From the NCBI RefSeq assembly GCF_042242105.1, contig NC_092029.1, positions 11,215,885-11,279,884 on the forward strand: DNA of 64,000 nucleotides, in the 5' to 3' direction. Of the stretch, positions 1 to 12,500 are shown in pieces. A model generated the notes under the pieces. The model had not been told where the DNA came from and ran no database searches. It was given only the letters and a program-made list of their open reading frames with translations. Position 1 is the first letter of the stretch, and each line of letters opens with the position of its first letter. Both the position numbers and the translations under genes were made by a program. This DNA is from Pempheris klunzingeri. Taxonomy: Eukaryota > Chordata > Actinopteri > Acropomatiformes > Pempheridae.

Positions 1-357
1 TTTTATGGCTGTAAATATTTGTAACTATTTTCATGTTTTATATAACAGTAGTTCTCTTAATTTAAAATCCTCCTCTTTTCTGAACCCTTCCTCCACACTA
101 ATAATTTCCAAACACTCCCTTAGTTTTAAAAACAACAAACCTTATTCGAGCCTCTCCTTGGAACTCTCATAGCATGTTTATCAACCCTCTTAAATTAAGA
201 TTAATTGCCACTAAAAAAACTATCTAAGAGAAAAATGTGGGATGTTGACAGAGGAATGTTGAGTAATGATATATGAGCTCACAGTTATTATTCAACGATG
301 ACACACACAGCTACAAATCCACCAACCATCTCAAGATAGTGTTTAAACACGTCACGT

Positions 358-461
358 TATATAAAGAAGGGAAGAAAGTGTTATGCAAGTGCAATGATCA
401 AAATACACCTACTGTATTTCTTCAAGAAGGTAGCGGTTTCCTCCTATTTAGGCATGATTAA
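358..461 (+). promoter_or_regulatory. pomcb: Probable pomcb core promoter and non-coding exon 1
   Basis: A TATATAAA box lies at 358-365, just after a CGTCA (CRE half-site-like) motif at 352-356. About 95 bases further on is a strong splice donor, GTGAGT at 462-467. The first coding exon has its acceptor at 590-591, so the segment from about 390 to 461 fits the short non-coding first exon typical of POMC genes, followed by an intron of about 130 bases. The transcription start is inferred from the TATA spacing. No pituitary-specific sites were assigned. Confidence 0.5.
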
Positions 462-599
462 GTGAGTATTTGAGCCTGCAGGTACAGTTGTGTTATTAAA
501 GCCTTCTCTATGTTTTGAAGAGAGTTCCCCTCTTGTGGCTTCACTTTCTTTTAAGCTCATAGCCTCACTTGTCTTTCTGTCCCCCACATCAGGCAGGAG

Positions 600-3146
600 A
601 TGGTGCGTCTATGTTGGCTGTTAGTGGTGGTGATGGCAAATGTGTGCGTCCCCGGGTTTGGGTCGGTGTGCTGGGACAACTCCATCTGCAATGACCTGAA
701 CAACAAGGAAAGTATACTGGTGGGTCAAGAATCCTTTACTATCATCTAAATGGTTGCCTTCTTTTTATTTCTTCTCTGTTACTGTCATCACTTGGCAAAG
801 CTGGGCAACTTTATTTCTGTAAAAGATTCAATATAAAAAATCAAGAAAATAAGATAACATACAGTTTAGAGCATATACTTCCTCTCTTTACAAAATAATC
901 TGTCCTCAAGGTACATTTAGATTCGATTATGTGATATGATCGAAGAACAGCCACTAAATGGACCTTAAGAGATTGTTTTGTGACAAACAAAGTTTATTGT
1001 GCAGATCTTAAAACAGCTTTAAGTTTAATTAAAATCAATGGTAAACAGGGCATTAGATAGAAAATAGACAGGCTCTGACTGAATCTATCATGATCTAACA
1101 GATTAATATCAGATGGCTATAGAACCCTTAGACATCAAACAATAATTACTGCACTTTAAAAAAAAAAAAAACATATGTATTTCTATTCTACTCCCAGTTG
1201 AATTCTGTATATTACTGTACATTGAACAGATGTGGTTTTGAATTTAAGTACAACAACCTCCAGCAGCGTGCCCTGTTGAATAAATGTGAGTATCTGCATG
1301 GTCTTTGTTACAATATTCCTAAAGAAATACAGAAATCTTCACTTCAGCCCAAGAGAGATGTTCATGCATTTTAGCAGAACCCAGAATAAAAAACCTTCAC
1401 GTGCCACTTGTGTAGACCAGTTGCAGTTTTACTATATATACTGGAAAGCAATGATCCAGGTGAGACACAACCAAAGCTTGAGTTACTTGTTTTATAGTTT
1501 GTTATGTCAGATATTTTACAAATCTCTTAATTATAAACTGTTTCCCATTTTAGTTATCACTCTCTGAATGTTTGTCCCATGACAATTTAATATCTGTTGT
1601 AACTTCTTTCACCAGTTTTATTAACATGTTATTTATACAAAGATCAAGCTTTGATTTTGAACATGGAGAATTATTTTTTCCTATTACATCACTGGTTGTT
1701 TTATAGACATTTAAAATAAAGCTATTACTGTTGATCTAATCTACAATCAACCAACTCCTGATCTAGATTTGTAGAACCACTAATTGTTGCTTCTGCTAAA
1801 CATGTGGAATCATCAGCATACAGCATCAGATATATATATATATATATATTTTAACATCATAAGAAGATCATTTGTGAAAATTGTGTACAGGAGTGACCCA
1901 AGACAACTTCTCTGATGCACTCCATGTTTCACATATTTGACATCTAAATAACATCCAATAAAGTTTATTGTTTGCTTTCTATCGCTCAAATAATTATTTA
2001 TCCATAATAGTGCAGAATGAGAAAAACAATAACATTATACGTCGACTGTTGGATCTGAAAATGGAAACCTGTTATGTTTTGGTAAAGCAGATTAACCAAT
2101 AATTAAAGTAATTGTTGGTTGCAGCTGTAGAAGCAGGAGTCTGGATCTGGAGTGGTGTGTTCACCCTTAAACTTAAGAAAAGTCTTTGTTTTTATCCTGT
2201 TCATGTGAAATCACATCTAACGATGTAAAAAGCTTGTTATTGTCTTGATGTGGACATTTAGATCTGAATCCACGCCAACATCAAAGTTTGTGATTTGGGC
2301 TTTAGTTTGTAACACCAGAGAATTCGAATGAACACCAACAATCTTTCATTCTTGGTGCCAAAGTCTATTATTTTGTTTCAGATATATAAATGTGAGTGTC
2401 ATCCACATATTTATGATCAGAAACCTTGTCGTTTCCATAATGCAGGCATCTGCTACAATAGATCAAAAATGATACAGCCAGTTGTTCATTTGTGTATCAA
2501 CTCTTCTTGCTGTAAATGACTCACAGATGCGAGTTGTTTTAAGATGTTTGCTGGTGTCTCTGTGATCCCTTCCTCACAGGATTGTATCCACCTCTGCATG
2601 TCTGTGATGCAGACTAAATTCCCAGAGGTCAGTGCATTGGCTCTGAGGCTTAATAATGATGAGGATCCCTTCAACCTGGCCACCCTGGAAGACAAGATGT
2701 CAGAATCAGATGTGAAAACCCACAGCGACCAGCGACGCTCCTATTCAATGGAGCATTTCCGCTGGGGCAAACCTTCTGGCCGTAAACGTCGGCCTGTCAA
2801 GGTTTTTGCCTCATCTCTGGAGGGAGGGGGCTCTTCTGAGGGCAGTTTCCTCCCTCAGGCTCGCAGGCAGCTGACCAGTAACGAGGATGATGCAAAGGGG
2901 GACCTGAAGGGAGAAAGTCATCAAAACCAAGAATTGCTGAGGGGGAGGGTCAGCTCCAAGTCCCAAATCCAGTTGAGCCAGCAGGAGAGAAAAGATGGGA
3001 CCTATCGGATGAGTCACTTCAGATGGGGGAGCCCACCAGCCTCTAAACGCAACGGCAGCTTTATGAAGATGTGGGAGGAGAAACCACAGAGGCAGCTGGC
3101 CAAGCTCTTCAGGAACATTATGGTTACCAATGTACGGAGGATATAG
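600..3146 (+). CDS. pomcb: Pro-opiomelanocortin, teleost beta-type paralogue with degenerate endorphin
   Basis: Secreted prohormone cut by prohormone convertases into ACTH and MSH peptides that act on melanocortin receptors. Coding exons are 600-719 and 2580-3146; both junctions obey GT/AG and are phase 0, giving 228 aa. Residues 1 to about 21 are a hydrophobic signal peptide. Cys24, Cys30, Cys42 and Cys46 form the conserved N-terminal cysteine set. There is no gamma-MSH, as usual in teleosts. ACTH with a SYSMEHFRWG core follows an Arg-Arg site; a second HFRW core (beta-MSH) follows Arg-Lys; the endorphin region follows Lys-Arg but begins NGSFM instead of YGGFM. A poly(A) signal AATAAA is at 3341-3346. 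The gene converges on efr3b, as in mammals. Assignment to the beta paralogue rests on the divergent endorphin and is less certain than the POMC identity. Confidence 0.93.
1730..2040 (-). mobile_element. Non-LTR retrotransposon reverse transcriptase fragment
   Basis: Lies in the pomcb intron. On the minus strand, from about 2004 downward, the translation reads like the palm region of a LINE reverse transcriptase: a WINNYLSDRKQ segment, then GVHQRSCLGSLLYTIF (a decayed form of the GVPQGSxLGPLLF box). Across a short TA repeat (1831-1849) follows LYADDS, the YADD catalytic box, near 1810-1828. The frame shifts at the TA repeat. No 5' or 3' ends were found, so this is an old internal fragment; the family (L2/Rex-like) was not resolved. 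Confidence 0.65.
1831..1849. repeat. (TA)n microsatellite
   Basis: A pure TA run inside the LINE fragment in the pomcb intron. Confidence 0.9.
2739..2861 (+). other. pomcb: ACTH / alpha-MSH peptide region of pomcb
   Basis: Starts with SYSMEHFRWGKPS directly after Arg-Arg, followed by the Gly-Arg-Lys-Arg-Arg amidation and cleavage signal. Alpha-MSH is therefore 2739-2777. ACTH runs about 41 residues to the next Arg-Arg. The HFRW melanocortin pharmacophore is intact. Position 13 is Ser, where most vertebrate alpha-MSH has Val. Confidence 0.9.
2994..3044 (+). other. pomcb: beta-MSH peptide region of pomcb
   Basis: Seventeen residues, DGTYRMSHFRWGSPPAS, bounded by Arg-Lys upstream and Lys-Arg downstream. 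The HFRWG core is intact, so a functional melanocortin peptide is expected. Confidence 0.88.
3051..3143 (+). other. pomcb: Degenerate beta-endorphin region of pomcb
   Basis: Thirty-one residues after the Lys-Arg site, starting NGSFMKMWEE. The expected start is YGGFM. The N-terminal Tyr needed for opioid receptor binding is Asn, and Gly3 is Ser. The FM-x-x-W-(D/E) pattern, the length and the cleavage site persist. Confidence 0.88.
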
Positions 3147-4011
3147 GATGAATGGAGGATGGAGGAGAGAGGGCCGGGTAGTTGAAAGAGCCTAATTGCC
3201 ATTGCATGTTTATACCCCCAAGTCTTCATTTGAAATTACAGGAACTCGTCATAATTATTTGCATGTTGTTTAATGTCTTTTCTGTACCAAAAGTTTGTCT
3301 AAATATAACTTGAGATAAGAAACAAGGCAGTTTTATGTTGAATAAAAACTATGATGCACCCACCGACTGCCTTGACCTTCGAGGTCAGACTTGAAAGTTT
3401 TCTTAAGAGTATTTTTTTTTCTGGTGGGAAATGTCATTATTGATCTGTATGTTTTGCAATAGGAAGGAAGGAGAAAAATGGTACCACAGGGCAAGTCGTG
3501 GGTATAAAGGAAAGTACTTAAAAATCCATCCATTTCATCTACAGAGTGGTTATCTTTTTGTATATCAATATAATATTAAAGATGATTCTGTTTGTGGCAA
3601 ACAATAATGGTAACTGACGGACTTTATTTGATAACCTCCACAATTATACGGCTATATGATTAATGATAAACTATAAGGATTATTATTAATAATACAAGCC
3701 CTCTCAATGAAGGCCAGGAGATACAGCTGAAAGCTCTAAAAAGGAACATTTCCAGTAAGTGGACTGTGTGCCAAGAGCTGACTGAGAAACTACAGACCTA
3801 AGGCTTATTTTCAGGGGGTAGACTAAAGTGATAAAAACGTGTTGGAGATGAGACAAAACACAAACAAGTTGTCAGATCAACACGCTAGCCTGCTGCGAGA
3901 AAATTGCTGCACAGCTTCCTATATCACATTGCAAAACATTCTTCATCAGGACCGTCGCCGAAGACAAAATAAAATCAGAGACAGGAGAGAACCTTTATGC
4001 TTACAGACAAA

Positions 4012-6545
4012 TTTATTGTACAACACAGCAACATCACTAGCATGCAAAGTCAGGTATGACACTTATAAGGCATTTTCTCCATGTAAAAGCTGCCTTTGTC
4101 ACTAGGTAATCCAGTTTTTAAAGTGCAAAGTTCACAGAATGAATAGATTTGACCTACCGCACTATGATGTAAACATATCTATTAACCAGACACGTAATGA
4201 CAAAAGTAAGATTGGATTACCGGCCAGTTAATATTACATTACACTATGCAATGACAAGCACACTGGTAGATTTACACGTCTTCACTGCGAAGTTGCAAGA
4301 TGCTGAAAAGACAGTTTTACAAGGTGTCACTGGAAGGTTTAGACAGCTGCACGTTGCTCTTAGATAGTTTGCTCTCCATTAATGTCGTGGAAAGACTCAC
4401 CGGACAAAAACTGTAAACTGCGTTTGAAGATGTTTGGTCTTGGGTAGTGACGATAACTGACACAACTGAATGAATGTTCATATACACACACATGAACAAA
4501 TACACTCGCTCACACATGCCTGCACTGACAAAAAAGGTGAAAGTGAACAGACGATGATCCAGACTGACACACGGGCATGAGTGGCTATACATATACATAC
4601 AGAGGACACTACACTGTAAAAATAATAAAACAGCTGTAACACATGACAATCGTGGACAAAGCAGACACTGTTTACAGTAAACAAGATGGCTGCAACACGT
4701 TTCACGTCCGATGCAGTTAATTCACAGAAGCGGGAGGGGCGGTCTCTTACAACATCACACAACTGAACCATCACAGCACCACCACAACAACAGAGGGTAC
4801 AGTCTAAAAAACACACAGAAGGATCTGCTACCGACGGATGGGCTGTTAGCCAGGCTAGTGCCAAATTATTGCCATTATACTTTGTTTTTTTTTCTTTTTA
4901 TACCTGTGTGTGTGTGTGTGTATATATGTGCACACATGCACACACACAATGGCTTTTAGACTTTAAACTCTTGCTGAATGAGACAGATCCACTGCTTGGA
5001 GGCTACAGCAGCAGCAGCAGGAGCAGCAGCAGCAGCAGCAGCGGAAGCAGCGGCGGCGGTGGCAGTGGTAGCATGGTGTAAAAAACAGGGTGTAATGATA
5101 ACAACACAAGTCATGGCTGTGGTGCTAAAATCTGTGGCTAGAGTAACGTTCAATGCTGCTGTCTTCAAATGTTCTGACATATGGCCTCATTAATACTTTA
5201 GCAGGACATTTTCAGACTTCACTAGTGTGATCTACTGGCCTCGAGATTCCTACTGAGGGCTGTTCAGACCCTTGTTAATATATGTATTTGATTTCACGTG
5301 TTGCTTGTTACTTATTTGAAAACAAGAATTTAACAAAAGTATCTGAATACTAAGTAGCGTTCTCCCTCGTCTACGGACACAATCAGTGCAGTGGCAGTCT
5401 AAAATTGCAATTAATATACAGTATATATACACACACAAAAACATCCCTACTCTGTACATCAGCTTAAAGATTTATATATTTCTCTGTATATACACATTTA
5501 TATGGAAAGGAGAAAAATAAAGGATCCTTAATTATCTTCTAGAGTTTGATCTGGTAAACATCACCGTAAACACTTCAGATCTTTTGACGTTCAGTGTGGA
5601 TGTGACTGTGGCGCTGTGTGAGTTTTTGTGTACGTTTTAAGTTGAGTCACCTGTAAGGCACACTCACTTTGGAAGGACAGCACACAGATCGACAGTTACC
5701 TTTCATTTAACCCACTAAAAACTAAATACATTTTTAAAAAAAGTAGGTGTAGAAAATAAAATGCCCAAATTGAAAGAAAAAGCACTTTTGGCTAACACTA
5801 AAAAGGCAAAACAAGAAATGGTAAAGCATTAAATACTGAAGACAGACATTCTAGAGCAGACTGACATGGGAAATGGCTGGGAATGGCTGCGCATTTGTAA
5901 ATATCAATCTTCATTTAAACCAAACAAACACAAAAATACAAGTCAAGTAAATTAAAATGTATCTAATTTCGTTCCTGGCCATAAAATCAACAAACAATAA
6001 AACGGAGAAAATGGAAAATGGCATGAGAAACAAGCAATAAGCAAGAATGGTCAACCTACGCCTGTAATCGAGGGTTGTATGGCACCCTGTAAGGGACAAA
6101 CAGGTCGAAAGAATTGCAGTGCCATTAAAAATGTCCAGTTACAGGGCATGCAACTATCAATTCATGCTAATGCCGATGAAATAACTTTCAGTCAGTCACT
6201 TTTTTTCCTCACAGTTCTTGGCAATTTGTAATTCAAAGATCCAACCAGTGGAGTTTCTACAGGAGAACTGAGTGAGTGAAATGAAAGTTTCTTTTACTGC
6301 TGCATGTGGTGATTAGCTTGTTTTGGCTGTGATCACAGGGCCAAAGAATTGTCTGCTAAGTTAATCAAGAAGTGGCTTGTTCTTTAGTTCATACAACTGC
6401 AGTTTTCTCCTCATCCCCTGTATTTTTCTAGTCCATAATTAAGATGCCTTTACAGTGAGGTTGAGTTCCCACCCCCATAAAGGAATCCCCTTTCTGTCCT
6501 CACATGTTAATAACAGTTCTGTAACTGTGCTGTGGAGTTTCTGTT
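4012..6545 (-). other. efr3b: efr3b 3' untranslated region with poly(A) signal
   Basis: The stretch between the efr3b stop codon and the inverted AATAAA at 4012-4017 (TTTATT on the plus strand) has no supported coding exon on either strand. I infer a 3' UTR of about 2.5 kb. It contains a GT/CA repeat at about 4906-4948 and a CTG-type triplet run at 5003-5060 in the sense of the transcript. The UTR ends about 670 bases from the pomcb poly(A) signal on the opposite strand. Confidence 0.55.
5003..5060 (-). repeat. Interrupted CTG/CAG triplet repeat in the efr3b 3' UTR
   Basis: The plus strand reads GCA repeated with GGA and GCG interruptions. On the efr3b transcript strand this is CUG repeated, in two blocks of about four and six to seven units. 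Open frames across it (poly-Ala or poly-Ser) are repeat artefacts. Confidence 0.85.
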
Positions 6546-9500
6546 CTAGTACACACAAAGGTCAGGGAACTTCATCTCGTAGATGGGGACAGATCGACTC
6601 TGTGTTTGGCCGTAACCTGAAGAAATGGTTCCAGATGGACTGGGCGGGGGTCTGAGTGGGAAGTAGAAATAGTCAGCACAATGTTTCAAAAACGATTTAT
6701 ACAAATAATGTTCCAAAGCACCGTCTCTTACCTGATTGTAATCTCAAAGATCTGATTTAGTTTGCTCTGCAGTAGTGTGGCCTAGAAAAGACACGAAGAC
6801 ATATCACGTAAGACAACAACTGAAATCAGAAAAGTTATTCTAACAACATATTTAACACATTTTTTTTGTACCCTGGCACCGCAGTGGGCAGCTATCTCCT
6901 CAAAGGGGGCCTTCTGAAACTTCTCCACCACTTGTCTCCTCCGCTCCCTCTCCTGCTCCTCCATGCCCACACTGTCCACTAGAGGGAGACACAAACAGCA
7001 GGTTAAATTTCAATAAAGCTTCATGCTGCAGTGTAGTTATGTTTTAAAAGAGCGCTTGACTCTTCTTACAGCAGTAAGAAAAGTCACAATAAATAATTCA
7101 CCTGAATGTTGCTGCTCATTTTCACTGTTAATTTCATTGCAGCTCATTCATGTGACAAAAACATTAACATTTTATTGGTAAGATCTTATTTTCTTTGGTT
7201 TCAACATTGGAGGCTTGTCAATACAAATCAGGAGAAAGTTTCACGTATCAAGTGTGGCGATACTGTAATGATAAGTGCGTCGTTTCATGAATACTTCAAA
7301 ATACTTGTTAAGCTGATGGGTGAGTGGACTTACCGATGGCATTTTTCAGTGTTTCAAATGTGATCTCCTCTGCCGGTGTCCTCTGCAGAACAGAACAAGA
7401 CAAAGGTGCTACTATGCAGTAATGAGGGAATATGAAAAGCTGCTGTTGTAAATGTGTTTTGTCTTTACCTCCTCTTTCTCTGGACTGTTGCGGGACTCCA
7501 CCTCCACCTGCAGTGAGATGGTCTCCCCGATACTCTTCCTCTTGGACAAACGGTCTTCATCTAGGAAGAGAGTGCAGATATTCTTCTCATGTCAAACGTG
7601 TCTAATTGCAAAGTCTGATGGATTTATTGAATACGTAAAAAAAGGAGTGAGCCTAAAAAAAAATACAGAGAGACTTTTATGATCTGAAAAATTTATTTAA
7701 AAGGTGAACTGGCACCCAAAAAAAAAGGTTGTCAAAGTTAGAGAAGGATTCAATAATCCTGGCTCAAGTCCCAGAACTGGAAAAGGTTCAATAAACATTA
7801 CAATTATTTACTTGAAGAGAGGAGCATATTACTCACTTTAAGAGTTCCTCTACTTTACCACAGTAGACTTTTAAACTCAGTGATAGATTATAACAGAGGA
7901 GACGTATTGTTTGGGCTCCTTACCAGTGTACTGGGGGATATAAGGCGTAGCCAATCTCTCTGTGTTATAACCACTTCCTCCAAGGACCTCAGTGATCTTT
8001 GACTGGAGGAACAAAACATCCCCTTCTACCTTCTCCAGTGAAGAAGGCAGCCTAGGAAGAAAGGGAGAGTGGTGGTTTGTCTTTGTATAGTAAATAGGAA
8101 GAATTTATTGCCATTGCAGCATCTTTAAATATCACATTCAAAGTTGTTGTGGTTTGGGAGAAAGCAGAAATGAATGTGGATGGTACATACTTGGGATTAT
8201 CAATGAAAACATCCTCAGGCAAAAGGTAGGGACTTTCTTTCTGTCTCACCTCAATTACCTGAGGGGTAGAAGAAAAACTCTTTATTAAAAGAAGTTATTA
8301 GTATTCAGACACACACGCACATATATACACAAAGAAGCCTGGCTCCAGACCTCGTGTATGTGCTGGCAGAAGGCTGGGACGGTGGTGAGCTGGCAGATGA
8401 GGTTGAGGTAGGCGGCGGCGAGGGCATGAACAGCACAGCGGTTATAAACAGGCAGAGCCTCGTCTGTGGTTAGAGCCAGGTCCTGCACAGGAAACACAGA
8501 GGCATCAGCGACGACCTCGGCACTGTGACACACAGCCTCAGGAGATCGACCGCGACCAAATAAAACAAGTTAATGCAACACAGAGCGCGTATCAGTACCT
8601 GCAAGGCGACTGCCAGACGAATGAGGTCCACCACCACCTCTTCATTGGCCAGCTCCACGCTGAGAAGGCCCAGCAGAGCGAATAGGGTCTCGTAGTGCTG
8701 CCGACTGCTGCTCTGCTCCTTACAGCCCAAGTAGATGTGTCGGTACAGCTGCTGGCCGTGCTGTAAGGAGGACGCACGAGAAGAATGATGAGTACAAAGA
8801 CAGACAGACGGAGGGGTACTCTAGAGTTTAAGTACTCTAGTTTTCTGCAGTTCTATCACAAGTGTAATCATTTATATATTTAGAAATGTATTTGATGTGT
8901 AATGAATTTTTGATTTGTGATGATAGTACATTTGACTTATGATAATAAATCCTGGTTCATTTTCATTAGAAAGTAAAATGCTACATTCTATGTTTAATCA
9001 TGTGCATGAGGATGGGAATTTTTTCAAAATAGGAAAAGAGAGAGTGATACACAGTGATACACAACTCAGCTATAAATGGGGAGACAGACGTTGTACCTTT
9101 TTCATGAATAAGTTGTCCTGTCTGGAGCACTTGTCAACTTTGAGCTTGAGCACAGAGATGTCCGAGATGATGCTGAAAAACAAAGGCGGCACAGTGATTG
9201 ACACAAACTGCCAAGTGAAGTACAGCTGAGCCGAGCTCTGACACACTACACCTTAGGCCCCGCCATATATATGCAGATATGCCCGCCCACACACCTTATG
9301 TTGGAGAACTTGGGCGTGTTGTCGTGCCTGTCGATGAGACTGAGAAGGATTTGGAGCACCAGCAGCCGAACCTCTGGATCCTCTGTTAGAGAGAAGGACA
9401 GCAGCGGCTCAAGGAAAGAGCTGGGCAGTGCTGTCAGCATGTTGGTGGTCTGGAAACCTGCCGTCACCTGAGAGATGGAAGATCACAAACCAGTTATGAC

Positions 9501-12500
9501 TTGCAGATGTTCCAAAACATGAAGGAAGTTCATGTTGATCACAATGGGGCTGTGCTTTTGGCCTTCGTTGGCGATCAAGCAACAAATAACCTCTGAGGAC
9601 ATAATCAGAGGGTTCACTTGGTAAATACATGTACATTTCTACTCACCTAGTTTGCAGATGAAGTCTAAAGAGGCCACTGACTGAGCAGCTATGAGATGTT
9701 AGAAAGTTGCAGCAATTCTGAGGTTTGACTTTGTTGACATGATTTGAGATATTTTCAAATGTAAATAAATTACATTGTTGAGCAACTTCGATAATCTTCT
9801 GGTTTGGATTAAAGCGAGCATTCAGTCTACCTCCTGGCTGTATGGGTGCTTTCATCACCGGAAAAGTAGTCCTGCTCTATGATGCATGCAGAGCTTATGC
9901 TGAGATAGACTGCAGCTATTAACTGAAGTGAGATGTCACTGTGACTGATTAGACTTCATTTACTTCTTTTCTACAGGTATAACACTGTGTAGAACACAGG
10001 TAGTAGCGCCATTACACTAGCACCTTTCTTAAAATGATGAAATGCACTGGGAGCACAGATGGCACTGATGGACCCCGTCACTCTCTCTTCCACTCTGTCA
10101 CCTCTGCTGAGTCTCTTGTCTCTGCCATTTTAATCATCTAGCTCCGAATAAAAGCGATGGACTGACACCCACCCATTCTCTCTTCTTTTTTAATAAAAAG
10201 CAGTCATCATCGCTATCTGTGCTTGCTCCTTCTGCTTAAAAACTATTAAAAGAGCCACGTTTGTTAAATATCTGAATTAATAAGATTTAAAGAAAGTTGA
10301 AAACGTACCTGTACCAAGGACTTGAGTAACATAACCTGAATCATCCTGGTACCCTCAGGCCTGGAGATGAAAGCAAATTAAAGATACATATTATAATTCA
10401 CCAACACTCAGGTCGACACAGATTTGTTTCGTGCTGCCGACTGATGGGTGGAATAAAGTCAGACTGAGAATTGTCCTGGGCGTATGCTGCACAAAGGGAA
10501 CATGTGTTTGTGGGATTTGTGAGATAACTCACCCAGAGGGCAGAGCTGGATGAATCCCAGGGACGGGGATCTTGCCCATGATGAAGAGCATGACCTCTGA
10601 CCTCTGGTATGTTGGCAGAGTGTTGGCAAATGAACCTGAAAGAGAGAGACAGAAAAAGAGGGGCCAGAGAGATGTGCGTCAGATGGATAAGAAGAGGAAT
10701 TGGAGCAAAGGATATGTGTGGAGGGAAGAAAAAAGAAAGAAATACTAGTCTGCAGAAAAGTTGCACAAGTACACACACAAGCATAAATAGAGACACAAGT
10801 GCGGTAAACATAAGCCCCACGGACAAAATGTTCCAGTCAAGGAGTCTGTCTTACAAAGCCTCCCCCCCACACACAAACACACACACACACAGACACACAC
10901 ACTGTCCACAGACTCACCGATGGTCCTGATGACAGCCTCCTGCAGCTGCCTCTCCTCATGAGCTTTGATGATCTTGGTGCCGATGTTGGTGTTGCCATCG
11001 TAGGAGCCGGTCAACTCGTAGTCCACACTCAGACGGAGCTGCCGCAGCAGGGTGTTAAATACCTCCAACACTGTGGGACCTGCACACACAGACAGCGAAT
11101 AATCAGAAGAATAGATTATTACTTACAACACGTCAGCCAGTACCTTTGTTTGTGTGTGTGTGTGTGTGTGTGTGCGTGTGTCTTCTCACCTACAGATCCA
11201 CTGGCTGCAATGGCTGCTGCCTCCAGCAAAACCTCCACTATCCCAGCTCGCACTGTGGCAGAGTTCTTGCTGTTAGAATCCAGGTGACCGAGAAGCTGCT
11301 GGATTACCAAGTGAGAGTGCTGGGACTGAGGAAGAAGAGGGAGATAAGGATTTGAAGAAAGAGGGAGAAGCAGGTGGTAGAGAGTCATTCAACCAAGTAG
11401 CAAACTAAAGGCTTTTGGAAATAAAACACGTCTGAGTGCAGTTTTAATTCAGGTCTAAAATTAATCACAGCTATGGAGGAGAAGGGTTGACAACTAAAAG
11501 GTTTCTTCAAAGATCTTTAATTTTCTGAGCTATTTTTGGCTGTGAATCAGACCTTGAATACTGGAGCATGTTTCGACTTTGTGCCTACAAACAGTGTAAC
11601 AACACAGTTAAAACATAATACTGTGTAAATCGCACAAAATATTTTGAGATTCCACTTGGACCTGAATTTGAGGTCAGCAGGCTGAAAGAGGGAAAAAAAG
11701 AAGTGGTGATGAAGAGGTCTTTGTGGATACATCGCACTGTATGACTCACCTGGATGGAGTACATGATGATTTTGAAGCAACGCACTGCAAAGGTCTTCCC
11801 CTCCCATAGAGAGTGGTTATCTAAGTGCCTGAGGGAGCACAGACAGGGGGAGAGGGACGGCGAGGATACAGAAGATGTGATTATTCAGAGAGCAACAACA
11901 GAGTTCATAGTTCATGAATTCACAGTTCTCCAAACAGCCCAGACATCAAAACTTCATATGTATTTTTTACATTTAAGAATGATGCACACTTCTTAACGTA
12001 GGAGGTACTTCTGCAACAAAACATATGGACCACATGTGTTATGATGCACTGCAATGTTTAAAGTCCACAATCAAGAATGCAGAATCCTTAGATTCACACG
12101 GGGACAGAGAGGTGGCGACAGAGTAAATCTGGAAAGCATGACAGGGACAGAAGCAGAGACAGTGATGGATGGGCTCCCACAGCACATGACAAGTGAGACG
12201 AATTGAAGGGAGAATGGAGAGAAAACTGAAAACGGATAGCTTGAGAGTGTTAGATGGAAAGATAAATTTAATATATAGCTGCACAAGAAAATGGTAACCG
12301 GAGTTGCACAAAAAAAAAAATCAATAAAGGAATTATGGGCCTACAAGCCCCTGAAATCTTCCAAACTCCAACTCCACTGTGCTTTTTTGAAATTTATTTA
12401 GAAAACACAACATCTTACTTTGCATTTTGGTGACTTTTTTTGATGTTGTTATCCCTATCAGCTTTGAAAGTTGTAGCTGTATATTATAAAATATACTCCT

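Noticed and set aside
4978-5193. Poly-Ala/Ser open frames on both strands
   Set aside because: They are translations of the GCA triplet repeat in the efr3b 3' UTR.
10398-10826. 142-aa minus-strand frame
   Set aside because: It overlaps the true efr3b exon 10533-10635 in a different frame and otherwise consists of pyrimidine-rich intron sequence.
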